Positions 52,406-63,905 of a DNA stretch of 64,000 bases are shown piece after piece. The stretch is from Klenkia marina (GTDB taxonomy: Bacteria; Actinomycetota; Actinomycetes; Mycobacteriales; Geodermatophilaceae): positions 241,836 to 305,835 of the forward strand of contig NZ_FMUH01000006.1 in assembly GCF_900101025.1 (NCBI RefSeq). Reading direction: 5' to 3'. The notes under the pieces are model-generated. The model did no database searches and was not told where the DNA came from. It saw nothing but the letters and a program-made list of their open reading frames with translations. The position numbers and the translations under genes were made by a program. Position 1 is the stretch's first letter, and each line of letters opens with the position of its first letter.

Positions 52406-53202
52406 AATCCAGCGCGGCGCAGTCCGCCCGGCCGTCGGCCAGTGCCGACGACGGGCGCACGCGCGACCGCGTGACCGGCCTGCTGCTCGAGCACGGCGCG
52501 CAGACCGCCACCGAGCTGGCCGGCCGGCTGGGCGTCTCGCCGGCCGCCGTCCGCCGTCACCTGGACTCCCTCGTCGCCGAGGGGCGGGCGGCCGAGCGCG
52601 CCCTGCCCGGCTCCGTGCGCGGTCGCGGCCGCCCGGCCCGGCACTTCGTGCTGACCGACGCCGGCCGCGCCGGCTTCCCCCACGCCTACGACGACCTGGC
52701 GCTGACCGCGCTGCGGTTCGTCGCCGCCCACGGCGGTCCCGACGCCGTCCGCGACGTCGCCGAGCAGCAGCTGGCCGGTCTCGAGCAGCGGTGCTCCGAC
52801 GCCGTCGAGCGGGCCGGCAGCACCGCCGGTGACCAGGCGGTCGACCGCGCCCAGGTGCTCGCCGAGGCGCTGACCGCCGAGGGCTACGCTGCCTCGGCCT
52901 CGGCGATCTCCAGCGGCGGGCAGCTGTGCCAGCACCACTGCCCGGTGGCGCACGTCGCGGCCGAGTTCCCGCAGCTGTGCGAGGCCGAGACCGCGGTCAT
53001 CGGCCGGCTGGTCGGCACGCACGTGCAGCGGCTGGCCACCATCGCCCACGGCGACGGGATCTGCACCACCCACATCCCCGCGAGCCACGTCCCGGGGAAC
53101 ACCAGCCGGGTCCAGCGCCCTTCACCTACCGAGCGGGCGGCCCAGCGCCGCCCCGCACCGAGCCCCACCCCCCAGTCAGCCCGGGAGAGGACGCCCGCAT
53201 GA
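52402..53202 (+). CDS. sufR: Fe-S cluster-sensing transcriptional regulator SufR
   Basis: 266 aa from GTG 52402. Winged helix-turn-helix at about 24-85 ([23 protein letters not shown], in parts, then [12 protein letters not shown]). The C-terminal sensor has Cys176, Cys180, Cys193 and Cys221 ([25 protein letters not shown]), the ligand set expected for the cluster. The tail after 230 is Pro/Arg-rich and likely disordered. Represses the suf operon when holding a cluster. The stop overlaps the sufB ATG (ATGA). Confidence 0.93.
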   Translation: MESSAAQSARPSASADDGRTRDRVTGLLLEHGAQTATELAGRLGVSPAAVRRHLDSLVAEGRAAERALPGSVRGRGRPARHFVLTDAGRAGFPHAYDDLALTALRFVAAHGGPDAVRDVAEQQLAGLEQRCSDAVERAGSTAGDQAVDRAQVLAEALTAEGYAASASAISSGGQLCQHHCPVAHVAAEFPQLCEAETAVIGRLVGTHVQRLATIAHGDGICTTHIPASHVPGNTSRVQRPSPTERAAQRRPAPSPTPQSARERTPA

Positions 53203-54635
53203 CCACCACCCAGCAGCCCAGCACGCCGTTGACGCAGGACGAGCAGATCGACCAGCTCGGCCGCTACAAGTACGGCTGGGCCGACGCCGACACCGCCGGC
53301 GCGTCCGCACGCCGCGGGATCAACGAGGACGTCGTCCGCGACATCTCCCGCCGCAAGAACGAGCCCGAGTGGATGCTCGAGCGCCGCCTCAAGGCCCTCA
53401 AGCTGTTCGGCAAGAAGCCCATGCCCGACTGGGGCTCCGACCTCTCCGGCATCGACTTCCAGAACATCAAGTACTTCGTGAAGTCGACCGAGAAGCAGGC
53501 GGCCACCTGGGACGACCTCCCGGCCGACATCAAGAGCACCTACGACAAGCTCGGCATCCCCGAGGCCGAGAAGCAGCGCCTGGTCTCCGGTGTCGCCGCG
53601 CAGTACGAGTCCGAGGTGGTCTACCACCAGATCCGCGAGGACCTGGAGGAGCAGGGCGTCCTGTTCCTGGACACCGACACCGCGCTGCGCGAGCACGAGG
53701 ACCTCTTCCGCGAGTACTTCGGCTCGGTCATCCCGTCCGGTGACAACAAGTTCGCCGCGCTGAACACGGCGGTGTGGTCCGGTGGCTCGTTCATCTACGT
53801 GCCGCCGGGCGTCAACGTCGAGATCCCGCTGCAGGCCTACTTCCGGATCAACACCGAGAACATGGGCCAGTTCGAGCGCACCCTGATGATCATCGACGAG
53901 GGCGCCTACGTGCACTACGTCGAGGGCTGCACCGCCCCGATCTACAAGAGCGACTCGCTGCACTCCGCCGTCGTCGAGATCATCGTCAAGAAGAACGCCC
54001 GCTGCCGGTACACGACCATCCAGAACTGGTCGAACAACGTCTACAACCTGGTCACCAAGCGGGCCGTGGCCCACGAGGGCGCGACCATGGAGTGGGTCGA
54101 CGGCAACATCGGCTCCAAGGTGACGATGAAGTACCCGGCCGTCTGGATGACCGGCGAGCACGCCAAGGGCGAGGTCATGAGCATCGCCTTCGCCGGCGAG
54201 GGCCAGCACCAGGACGCCGGCGCCAAGATGGTGCACGCCGCGCCGCACACCTCCTCCACCATCGTGAGCAAGTCCGTCGCCCGCGGCGGCGGACGCACCT
54301 CCTACCGCGGTCTCGTGCAGATCGACGAGGGTGCGCACGGCTCGCGGTCGACGGTGAAGTGCGACGCGTTGCTGGTCGACACCATCAGCCGCTCCGACAC
54401 CTACCCCTACGTCGACGTCCGCGAGGACGACGTGTCCATGGGCCACGAGGCCACGGTCTCCCGGGTCAGCGAGGACCAGCTCTTCTACCTGATGAGCCGC
54501 GGTCTGTCCGAGGACGAGGCGATGGCGATGGTCGTGCGCGGCTTCGTCGAGCCGATCGCCCGCGAGCTGCCCATGGAGTACGCCCTCGAGCTGAACCGCC
54601 TGATCGAGCTGCAGATGGAAGGTGCCGTCGGCTGA
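53199..54635 (+). CDS. sufB: Fe-S cluster assembly scaffold SufB
   Basis: 478 aa from ATG 53199. Conserved stretches: [12 protein letters not shown] at the start, [31 protein letters not shown] (in part), [19 protein letters not shown] (in part), VEGCTAPIY, and the late [11 protein letters not shown] with the cluster-building Cys. No intein, unlike M. tuberculosis SufB. Forms the SufBC2D scaffold with the next gene products. Shares one base with the sufD start (TGATG). Confidence 0.97.
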   Translation: MTTTQQPSTPLTQDEQIDQLGRYKYGWADADTAGASARRGINEDVVRDISRRKNEPEWMLERRLKALKLFGKKPMPDWGSDLSGIDFQNIKYFVKSTEKQAATWDDLPADIKSTYDKLGIPEAEKQRLVSGVAAQYESEVVYHQIREDLEEQGVLFLDTDTALREHEDLFREYFGSVIPSGDNKFAALNTAVWSGGSFIYVPPGVNVEIPLQAYFRINTENMGQFERTLMIIDEGAYVHYVEGCTAPIYKSDSLHSAVVEIIVKKNARCRYTTIQNWSNNVYNLVTKRAVAHEGATMEWVDGNIGSKVTMKYPAVWMTGEHAKGEVMSIAFAGEGQHQDAGAKMVHAAPHTSSTIVSKSVARGGGRTSYRGLVQIDEGAHGSRSTVKCDALLVDTISRSDTYPYVDVREDDVSMGHEATVSRVSEDQLFYLMSRGLSEDEAMAMVVRGFVEPIARELPMEYALELNRLIELQMEGAVG

Positions 54636-55957
54636 TGCCGGAGAACCAGACCCCCGACACCATCGCCGGGCCGGCCGAGTCCGCCGCCCTGGCCAGTGAG
54701 CTGTTCGCCGACGGCGTCGGCGCGCAGGCCGGGCCGCCGACCACGCCCGCCGAGGGCACCGGCGGCCCGGCCGGGGCGCACAGCCACGGCGGCCCCGCGC
54801 CCACCGGCTCGCCGGCCGAGCGCTTCACCTCCACCGACCCCGATGACTTCCCGGTCGTCACCGGTCGTGAGGAGGAGTGGCGCTTCACCCCGCTGAAGCG
54901 GGTCCGCACGCTGCTCGAGGGTGCGGCGAGCGGCGCCCGGCTCGAGGTCGAGACCGACCTGCCCGCGGGCGTCGAGCTCACCACCGTCGGCGCCGACGAC
55001 CCGCTGCTCAAGGGTCTGCCCGAGCCGGTCGACCGCCTCGCGGCGCTCACCCGGGTCAACGCCGGCGGCGCCACCGTCGTCCGCATCCCGGCCGAGGCCC
55101 AGCTCGACCGCCCGGTCACCCTGTCGATGCGCGGCAGCGGTGCCGCGGACGTCGTCTGGGGCATGACCGTCATCGAGGTCGGCGCGTTCGCCGAGGCCAC
55201 CGTCGTGCTCGACCACTCGGGCCGGGCGAACTACTCCGGCGGGGTCGCCGTGGTCGTCGGCGACGGCGCGCGGGTCGAGCTGGTCAGCGTGCAGGACTGG
55301 GCGCCGGGCGCCGTCCACGGCGGTCAGTACGACGCCGTCGTCGGCCGCGACGCCACCTACACGCAGGTCGTGGTGACCCTGGGCGGCGACCTCGTCCGCC
55401 TGGTCAGCAACGTCGACTACACCAGCACCGGCGGCACCGCTGACCTCTCCGGCGTGTACTTCGCCGACGAGACCCAGCACCAGGAGCACCGGCTCTGGGT
55501 CGACCACTCGACGCCCAACTGCACCAGCAACGTCGTCTACAAGGGCGCGCTGCAGGGCGAGCAGGCGCACACGGTGTGGGTCGGCGACGTCCGCATCCGG
55601 CCGGCCGCCACCGGCACCGAGACCTACGAGCTGAACCGGAACCTGGTACTCACCGACGGCGCGCGTGCCGACTCGGTCCCGAACCTCGAGATCGAGACCG
55701 GCGAGATCGTCAGCGCCGGGCACGCCAGCGCGACCGGCCGATTCGACGACGAGCAGCTGTTCTACCTCTGCTCGCGCGGCATCGACGCCGAGACCGCCCG
55801 CCGCCTCGTGGTGCGCGGCTTCTTCGCCGACGTGGTGCAGAAGATCGGCGTCCCGGCCCTGGCCGACCGGCTCATGGGCTCGATCGAGCAGCGCCTCGGC
55901 GCGCTGCCCGGTCTCGAGGAGCAGGAGCACCCCGAGGGCGAGCTGCAGCCGGCATGA
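54635..55957 (+). CDS. sufD: Fe-S cluster assembly protein SufD
   Basis: 440 aa from ATG 54635. The N-terminal about 75 residues are Pro/Ala/Gly-rich and poorly conserved, containing a HSHGGPAPT stretch; then REEEWRFTPL opens the conserved part. The beta-helix core carries HQEHRLWVDHSTPNCTSNVVYKGAL (in segments) with the His/Cys residues important in the SufB-SufD interface. The C-terminal helical part includes QLFYLCSRGID and RRLVVRGFFADVV. Partner of SufB and SufC. Overlaps the Rieske gene by ATGA. Confidence 0.95.
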   Translation: MPENQTPDTIAGPAESAALASELFADGVGAQAGPPTTPAEGTGGPAGAHSHGGPAPTGSPAERFTSTDPDDFPVVTGREEEWRFTPLKRVRTLLEGAASGARLEVETDLPAGVELTTVGADDPLLKGLPEPVDRLAALTRVNAGGATVVRIPAEAQLDRPVTLSMRGSGAADVVWGMTVIEVGAFAEATVVLDHSGRANYSGGVAVVVGDGARVELVSVQDWAPGAVHGGQYDAVVGRDATYTQVVVTLGGDLVRLVSNVDYTSTGGTADLSGVYFADETQHQEHRLWVDHSTPNCTSNVVYKGALQGEQAHTVWVGDVRIRPAATGTETYELNRNLVLTDGARADSVPNLEIETGEIVSAGHASATGRFDDEQLFYLCSRGIDAETARRLVVRGFFADVVQKIGVPALADRLMGSIEQRLGALPGLEEQEHPEGELQPA

Positions 55958-56292
55958 GCTTCCAGCGGGCCTGTGCGCTCAGCGAGATCGGTGAGGGCGA
56001 AGCCGTCCCCGTCGTCGTCGGGGACGTCGAGCTCGTGCTCGCCCGGCACGACGGGCAGGTCTACGCCCTCACCGACCTCTGCTCGCACCAGGACTACCCG
56101 TTGAGCGACGGGGGCGAGGTCGAGATGGTCGACGGCGTCCCCACCATCGAGTGCACCTGGCACGGGTCGTGCTTCGACCTGCGCACCGGTGCGCCCACCA
56201 ACCTGCCGGCGAACAAGCCGGTCACCACCCACCCGGTCCGCGTCGAGGGCGACGACGTCCTCGTCGACACCTCCGCGGCCGACACCGACTGA
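55954..56292 (+). CDS. Rieske-type [2Fe-2S] ferredoxin in the suf operon
   Basis: 112 aa from ATG 55954, overlapping the sufD stop. Cluster motifs CSHQDYPLSDG (Cys-X-His) and CTWHGSCFDL (Cys-X2-His) are 17 residues apart, as in small non-heme-iron-oxygenase ferredoxins (NirD/HcaC-like). Soluble, with no signal or oxygenase partner nearby. Its place between sufD and sufC suggests electron supply for cluster assembly or a resident client (inference). Similar genes occur at this site in many Actinobacteria. Confidence 0.92.
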   Translation: MSFQRACALSEIGEGEAVPVVVGDVELVLARHDGQVYALTDLCSHQDYPLSDGGEVEMVDGVPTIECTWHGSCFDLRTGAPTNLPANKPVTTHPVRVEGDDVLVDTSAADTD

Positions 56293-58412
<2,120 letters not shown>

Positions 58413-58413
<1 letters not shown>

Positions 58414-58868
58414 TGAAGCTGCAGGACATGTACCAGGAGATCATCCTGGACCACTACCGCAACCCGCACGGCCGCGGTCTGCGCGAGCCGTTCGACGCCG
58501 AGGTGCACCACGTCAACCCCACGTGCGGTGACGAGGTGACGCTGCGCGTGAAGGTCGACGGCGACACGCTGACCGACGTCTCGTACGAGGGCATGGGCTG
58601 CTCGATCAGCCAGGCGTCGGTGTCGGCGATGTACGACCTCGTGGTCGGCAAGAGCGTGACCGACGCCCTGGCCACCGGTGACGACTTCATGAAGCTCATG
58701 CAGGCCAAGGGTGACCAGTCGGTCGCCGACGAGCTCGAGGACACCCTGGAGGACGCCGTCGCGTTCGCCGGTGTGTCGAAGTACCCCGCGCGCATCAAGT
58801 GCGCGCTGATGAGCTGGATGGCCCTCAAGGACGCCAGCGCCCGAGCCTGGGGAGGACCCGCAGCATGA
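58413..58868 (+). CDS. sufU: SufU sulfur-transfer protein
   Basis: 151 aa from ATG 58413. Cys38 and Asp40 (NPTCGDEV), Cys63 (GMGCSISQAS) and Cys130 (ARIKCALMSW) match the zinc-dependent sulfurtransferase SufU rather than the scaffold IscU; the insertion between the second and third Cys is of SufU length. It takes persulfide sulfur from SufS. The stop overlaps the sufT start (ATGA). Confidence 0.96.
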
Positions 58869-59233
58869 CCGAGAGCACCCCCACCACCGCCCCGGCGGCC
58901 CCGGTGATCAAGGCCGACCTCGAGGAGCTCGAGGAGGCCATGCGCGACGTCGTCGACCCCGAGCTCGGCGTCAACGTCGTCGACCTCGGCCTGGTCTACG
59001 GCATCGAGGTCGACGACTCCAACGTCGCCGTCATCGACATGACCCTGACCTCGGCGGCCTGCCCGCTGACCGACGTCATCGAGGACCAGGCCCGCCAGGC
59101 CCTCACCGGCGGCCCCGGCCCCGGTCTGGTCGAGGACATCCGGATCAACTGGGTCTGGATGCCGCCGTGGGGCCCGGACAAGATCACCGACGACGGCCGC
59201 GAGCAGCTGCGCGCCCTCGGCTTCCGGGTCTGA
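58865..59233 (+). CDS. sufT: SufT/MIP18-family Fe-S maturation protein (DUF59)
   Basis: 122 aa from ATG 58865. DUF59 fold: EEAMRDVVDPELGVNVVDLGLVYGI (in parts), then MTLTSAACPLTDVIEDQAR with the conserved Cys and VRI-like INWVWMPPWGPDKITDDGR. Works in Fe-S cluster delivery to target proteins. Last gene of the suf operon. Confidence 0.95.
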   Translation: MTESTPTTAPAAPVIKADLEELEEAMRDVVDPELGVNVVDLGLVYGIEVDDSNVAVIDMTLTSAACPLTDVIEDQARQALTGGPGPGLVEDIRINWVWMPPWGPDKITDDGREQLRALGFRV

Positions 59234-59844
59234 ACGAGCTCCTCGACGCGCTGGCCGCAGGTCGTGATCCGGCAGCCGACGGCAGCGTGACCGTACGGCC
59301 CGCACCCCTCGGGGCGCGGGCCGTCGTCGTGGGCGGGACCGCGTGGGCGTGGGTGGCCGCCGACGTCGACCCCCGGTGGGTGCAGGGGTGGATCGCCGCC
59401 GCGCCCGACCCGATCGCGGCGCCGTTGTCGGCCCGGTTCCTGGCCGCTCTGGCCGACGAGACCGGCGTGGAGCCGGGCGTGGTGGACGCCGTGCTCGTCG
59501 CCCCGACGGCGCCGGTGGACCCGGTCATCCCGTTGCAGCCACTGCACCGACCCGACCACCCCCGAGTGCAGCGGGCGCACCGGCACCGCACCGACGTGCA
59601 GGTGCTGGGCACGCCGGACGGCGCTGCGGTGCTCGTGCTCGGCCGGGGCCTGGCCGGGCGGTGGGAGCAGAAGGACCCGACGTCCCCCCACGACGCGCTT
59701 CGCACGCCGCGGGCCCCTGACGTCGCGCCGATGGTCGACGGCGCGCTGTGGGCCCAGGTGGCCCCGGCCAACACCGCCTCGATGCGGAGCTTCCTCGCCG
59801 CCGGCTACCGCGTCGTCTGCGCCGAGAGCCTGTTCGGCACCTAG
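59230..59844 (+). CDS. GNAT-like protein with degenerate acetyl-CoA loop
   Basis: 204 aa if begun at CTG 59230 (reading LNELLDALAAGRDPAADGS), which overlaps the sufT stop; the first standard alternative is GTG 59287 (VTVRPAPLGARAVVV). The C-terminal WAQVAPANTASMRSFLAAGYRVV resembles the end of GNAT N-acetyltransferases, and VLVLGRGLAGRWE the strand before the acetyl-CoA loop. The usual glycine/arginine loop (R/Q-x-x-G-x-G/A) is missing: KDPTSPHDALRTP stands in its place. Activity is therefore doubtful. The stop TAG is shared with the convergent gene. Assignment is moderate. Confidence 0.5.
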   Translation: MNELLDALAAGRDPAADGSVTVRPAPLGARAVVVGGTAWAWVAADVDPRWVQGWIAAAPDPIAAPLSARFLAALADETGVEPGVVDAVLVAPTAPVDPVIPLQPLHRPDHPRVQRAHRHRTDVQVLGTPDGAAVLVLGRGLAGRWEQKDPTSPHDALRTPRAPDVAPMVDGALWAQVAPANTASMRSFLAAGYRVVCAESLFGT

Positions 59845-61931
59845 CGCAACGTGCGCACGAGCGCCGGTACGGGCTCGCCGCGGCGGCGCTGGCGTTCGCG
59901 CACGGCCCCGGCCCCGATGAGGGCCGCGCCGACGACGAGCAGGGCCACGACCCACGGGCTGGGGGCGTCGTCGAGCAGCCACCCCGCCGTCACCCCGAGC
60001 ACCCCGACCAGGCCCAGCACGAACGGGGCGCGCACCGCCCACCCGAGACCGGCCAGCACCATCACCAGCGAGACGACCAGCACCGTCACCTGCCGGACCG
60101 GCGTCGGGTCGGCCACGGTCAGCAGCACCGACGGCAGCAGCGCGACGGCCAGTCCCGGCCCCCACGTGCGCGGCGACGGCCCGTGCGGCAGGGACCGCCA
60201 CCGCCCGGCCAGGAGCACGACCCCGGCCGGCACGGTGACCGTCTCCCACGCCGTCCACCCCGCCAGCGCCGCACCAGTCGCGCATGCCGCGACGACGGCG
60301 AGGCCGCCGAGGGTGCGGGTACCGCGGCCGCGCACCTCGACCTCCTCCTCGGGGACGCCGGGCAGCCGCGTGCCGCGCAGGACGTCGCCGTGGCCCATGA
60401 GCGCCAGCCCCAGGACGGCGAGCAGCGCGGCCGTCGTCCCGTAGGAGCCGGACGACGCCGCCGTCGCGACCCCCAGCAGCCCGACCACCGTGCCGGTGCC
60501 GGCAGCCGAGGTGGCGGCCCGCTCGTCGGGGGACCCGGCCGGCGCGTCCAGCGGCTGCACCGAACCGTCGGCGGGGGGTGCCGCCGGTCGTCCGGTGTCG
60601 ATCGACGCGAAGGCGTCCCGGACGTCGCGCACCGGATCGCGGGGCGGCACGGGTGCGGTGCGACCGGTGCGGGCCCGCACCCACGCGCGCACCCGCTGCC
60701 CGGCCCGCCGGGGCAGCACGACCGCGAGGACGACGGCCTCGGCCAGCGCGGTCACGGCCACTGCCACCAGCGCCGTGCCGACCCCGGCGCCGGTCAGCGG
60801 CCCGTCGTCGGTCAGCGTGACGACCGCGAGGGCCAACGCGCCGACCGCCACCGGCACGGTGGACGGGCGCGTGTCGCGGTCGCGGACCGACAGCAGGACC
60901 GCGGCCGCGGCCGTCGTGACCAGCAGGAGCCCGAGGTCGCTCCAGCGTCCGGCCCACCCGGTGCCGAGGGCGGCCAGCAGCGTGAGGGTGCCCGCGGCGG
61001 CGAGACCGGCGTCGCGGGGGACCCAGGCCGGGCCGCGGGAGGCGGCGACCGCGACCGCCGCGGCCAGCAGCAGGCCCAGGAACCCGGAGCCCAGCACCCA
61101 GTCCGGCCCGGCGGACGAGGCGGCGCCGGCCAGCACCGACCCCGCGGTGACGCCGGCGAGCACCGGGACGGCGGCGCCGGCCACCGGCAGCTCGGGCACG
61201 CGGCGGTGGGTGGTGACCAGCAGACCCAGGGCGGCGGCGACGCCCAGGCCGGCGGTGAGGGGTACGCCCTCCCCGGCCCAGGCCGCCCGCTCCACGACCC
61301 AGACGCCCACGGCCCACCACGGGACGCTGCCCAGCAGGCCGGCGCGGCTGAGCACCCCGTGCCGCGGCCCGTCGCCGAACCAGGCGATGGCCAGCCCCGC
61401 CAGGGCGGTGCCCAGCAGCGCACCGGCGGTCAGCACCACCGGCAGCGACGTGCTGACCAGCACCGCCACCACGGCGGCCTGGGCGGCCAGCCACGAGGCC
61501 ACCGGCCAGGTGCGCAGCTGCGGTCCGACCAGGTGCAGCGCCGCGGTGGCCACGGCGACGAACCCGCTGAGCGTGCCGGCCGCCAGTGCCGGGTCCGGCG
61601 CGGTGAGTGCCCCGACCGCCACCAGCGTGCCGGCGGCGGCGACCGCGCCCAGTGCGAGACCCTCGCCCGCCGTCGGGCCCCCGGCGTGCCCGGCCAGCAC
61701 CGCCAGGGCCGCGGCGACGACCAGCAGGACGCTGACGGCGACCACCCCGGCCGGGGTGCCGACGGCGAAGGTGGACAGGGTCGCGCCGAGGACGGCGACC
61801 ACACCCGCGCCCACCAGCAGCTGCTGCGGGGTGACCCGGTCGGGGAGCGGGGCGGGGCGCACGGGTGGCGGGTACGCGCCGAGCGGCGGGGGGTAGGCCT
61901 CGGCGTCGCTCGACCGCGGGCGCCCCTGCAT
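59841..61931 (-). CDS. Large multi-spanning membrane protein, function unknown (SCO7613-like)
   Basis: 696 aa, ATG at 61931. The short Pro-rich cytosolic N-tail (PPPLGAYPPPVRP) leads into RVTPQQLLVGAG and then about 20 hydrophobic segments rich in Ala, Val, Leu and Gly. A soluble loop (about 425-475, RDPVRDVRDAFASIDTG) interrupts them; a basic tail ends the protein. No transport or enzymatic motif seen. It resembles actinobacterial proteins annotated with a SCO7613 C-terminal domain (recalled, unchecked). A paralogue follows upstream on the same strand, 28 bases away, so they are one operon. Confidence 0.72.
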   Translation of the reverse strand: MQGRPRSSDAEAYPPPLGAYPPPVRPAPLPDRVTPQQLLVGAGVVAVLGATLSTFAVGTPAGVVAVSVLLVVAAALAVLAGHAGGPTAGEGLALGAVAAAGTLVAVGALTAPDPALAAGTLSGFVAVATAALHLVGPQLRTWPVASWLAAQAAVVAVLVSTSLPVVLTAGALLGTALAGLAIAWFGDGPRHGVLSRAGLLGSVPWWAVGVWVVERAAWAGEGVPLTAGLGVAAALGLLVTTHRRVPELPVAGAAVPVLAGVTAGSVLAGAASSAGPDWVLGSGFLGLLLAAAVAVAASRGPAWVPRDAGLAAAGTLTLLAALGTGWAGRWSDLGLLLVTTAAAAVLLSVRDRDTRPSTVPVAVGALALAVVTLTDDGPLTGAGVGTALVAVAVTALAEAVVLAVVLPRRAGQRVRAWVRARTGRTAPVPPRDPVRDVRDAFASIDTGRPAAPPADGSVQPLDAPAGSPDERAATSAAGTGTVVGLLGVATAASSGSYGTTAALLAVLGLALMGHGDVLRGTRLPGVPEEEVEVRGRGTRTLGGLAVVAACATGAALAGWTAWETVTVPAGVVLLAGRWRSLPHGPSPRTWGPGLAVALLPSVLLTVADPTPVRQVTVLVVSLVMVLAGLGWAVRAPFVLGLVGVLGVTAGWLLDDAPSPWVVALLVVGAALIGAGAVRERQRRRGEPVPALVRTLR

Positions 61932-61959
61932 CCCGCCACGGTAGGGGCTCGGGAGCCCC

Positions 61960-63882
61960 TCAGCTCATCTGCCCGACCCAGGCGACCGCCTCGCGGGCCT
62001 GCTGACGACGCCGCTCGTAGGTGGCGCCGACGACCAGCAGCAGCAGCCCGGCGGCACCCAGCGGCACCCAGCTGTCCAGTCGGGAGACGACGGGGGCGAG
62101 CTCGACGGTGCCCAGGACGGCGAGGGCCCCGGCGCCGACCAGGAACGGTGCCTGCCGGTGGGTCAGCGCCCCGGCCACCACGGTGGTGACACCGGCGGTC
62201 AGCACCAGCACGACCCGCAGCAGGCCGTCGTCGGCCACGGCGGCGAGCACCGAGGGGGCGAAGCCGACCAGCAGTCCCGGGCCCCAGCCGGCCCACGAGG
62301 GCCCCCGGAGCAACCGCGGGCCGGCAGCGGCGAGCAGTGCGAGGGCCAGGGGCAGGCTGTAGGCCTCCGGCGTCGTGACGGCCGCGCCGGCCAGCGCGAT
62401 CCACCCGGCCAGCACGAGGTCGCCCAACGACGCCCAGCGGACGGCGGTGCGCCCGGCGGCCAGGCCGTAGGCCAGCCCGGCCGCGCCGACCAGGCCCAGC
62501 TGCACGCCCACCTGGCCCCACGCCCCGATCGAGACCCCGGTGCCGGCGGCGGCCAGCGCGAGCACCGGCGCGGTCAGGGCCGCGGCCCACTCCTCGGGGT
62601 GCCCGGTGCGCAGCGTCGCGACCCCCAGTGCGAGGGCGGAGAGGCACGCGAGCAGCAGGCCGGTCGCGGGGGCCGGCAGCACGTCGCCGGCCCGCGCCGC
62701 CAGGGCGGCCAACCCGGGCAGCGCGAGCGCCGCCGACGTCGCCGCGGGCCGCGCAGCGGGCACGAGGACGGCGGCCAGCGCGGCAGGGCCGGTGCCGGCC
62801 AGCACCACCAGGGCCAGGGCCGCCGGTCGGTCGGTCACCACCAGCTCGCCGAGCCCGACGAGCAGCAGCACCGCACCGGACCCCCCGGCCAGCTCCCGCC
62901 GCAACGGGTCGCGGCGGACCAGCACCAGTGCGGTCACCAGGACGACGCCGGCCAGGCCCAGCGCCGGTCCGCCGACCGGGCCGCTGCGCAGCACCAGCCC
63001 GGCCACCGCGAGGGACGGCGCGGCTGCCAGCACCCCGGCGACGAACGGGAACGGCACCCCGAGGCCGCGTCCGGCCCGCCACGCCACCACGACGACGGCG
63101 CCTGCGGCCGCCCCGACGAGCAGCGCGGCGGCGGCGACGCCGTCGGGCAGGTCGCCCGACCAGGCGAGCTCGGTGCCCCGCAGGACGGCCAGGGCGGCGG
63201 TGGTGCCGGCGAGCACGCGGGCCACCTCGGCGGTCCAGCGGGGGAGTCGTCCGGCGACCGCGAGGTCCGCGGCACCCAGGGCCAGCAGCGCTGCCACGGT
63301 CAGCGCGCCGCCGCCCGAGTACCCGGCCAGCAGGGGCAGCACGGGCTGCGCGGCGAACAGGGCAGCGGCCGGCCAGACGAGGGTGGTGCGCGTGGTGCGG
63401 GCCAGCCCCGCGGTGAGGACGGCGACCAGGGCCGTGGCGAGCGCGCCGTGGAGCAGGCCGTCGACGGCGTCGAGGCCCAGCAGACCCAGCGCACGGGCTG
63501 CGGTGACGTCGATGACCAGCAGCGCCGTGGCGGTGACGGCCAGGCCCTCCTCGGTGGCACGCAGGCCCCGGCGGGCCGTCCAGCCGGACCCGGCTGCGGC
63601 CGCGGCGGTGGCGGTGCCCATCACGGCGGCCTGGAAGCCGAGGCCGAACCGGGTCCAGGCGACCGCGACGAGGGCCAGCGCTGCAGCCACCACGAGCAAC
63701 GAGCCCAGGCCGACGAGCACCTCCTGCGGGCTGATCCGCCGACGCGGCGACCGCGGGTCCTGGACCGGGCCCTGCGTCGGGGGGCCTTGCACCGGGGGGC
63801 CTTGCACCGGGGGGCCTTGCACCGGGGGGCCTTGCACCGGGGGGCCTTGCACCGGGGGGCCCTGGACGGGCGGGCCCGGCAC
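61960..63882 (-). CDS. Second SCO7613-like membrane protein with Pro-Gln repeat tail; 5' end uncertain
   Basis: 640 aa if begun at GTG 63882 (VPGPPVQGPP); the frame stays open to the window edge, so the true start may be further right. The N-tail has a PPVQG repeat, then RRRISPQEVLVGLGSLLVVAAAL opens about 18-20 hydrophobic segments, the same plan as the 696 aa neighbour (RVTPQQLLVGAG). It ends with a basic tail (YERRRQQAREAVAW). Function unknown. Upstream, bases 63906-64000 repeat part of this gene in another frame, which makes the 5' end doubtful. Confidence 0.68.
   Translation of the reverse strand: MPGPPVQGPPVQGPPVQGPPVQGPPVQGPPVQGPPTQGPVQDPRSPRRRISPQEVLVGLGSLLVVAAALALVAVAWTRFGLGFQAAVMGTATAAAAAGSGWTARRGLRATEEGLAVTATALLVIDVTAARALGLLGLDAVDGLLHGALATALVAVLTAGLARTTRTTLVWPAAALFAAQPVLPLLAGYSGGGALTVAALLALGAADLAVAGRLPRWTAEVARVLAGTTAALAVLRGTELAWSGDLPDGVAAAALLVGAAAGAVVVVAWRAGRGLGVPFPFVAGVLAAAPSLAVAGLVLRSGPVGGPALGLAGVVLVTALVLVRRDPLRRELAGGSGAVLLLVGLGELVVTDRPAALALVVLAGTGPAALAAVLVPAARPAATSAALALPGLAALAARAGDVLPAPATGLLLACLSALALGVATLRTGHPEEWAAALTAPVLALAAAGTGVSIGAWGQVGVQLGLVGAAGLAYGLAAGRTAVRWASLGDLVLAGWIALAGAAVTTPEAYSLPLALALLAAAGPRLLRGPSWAGWGPGLLVGFAPSVLAAVADDGLLRVVLVLTAGVTTVVAGALTHRQAPFLVGAGALAVLGTVELAPVVSRLDSWVPLGAAGLLLLVVGATYERRRQQAREAVAWVGQMS
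63650..63744. repeat. First copy of a 95-bp exact direct repeat
   Basis: Identical to 63906-64000 with an offset of 256 bases. This copy is in frame inside the membrane protein gene (RRISPQEVLVGLGSLLVV to VAVAWTR). Confidence 0.95.
63781..63855. repeat. 15-bp minisatellite, five perfect units
   Basis: GGGGCCTTGCACCGG repeated five times with no mismatch, followed by a partial unit. On the minus strand it codes the Pro-Pro-Val-Gln-Gly repeat in the N-tail of the membrane protein. The unit length keeps the frame. Confidence 0.97.
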
Positions 63883-63905
63883 GGGCGGGACGGGGGCCTG
63901 CGGGG

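Noticed and set aside
53199..54635. sufB checked for an intein as in M. tuberculosis
   Set aside because: The gene is uninterrupted at 478 aa with all conserved blocks contiguous.
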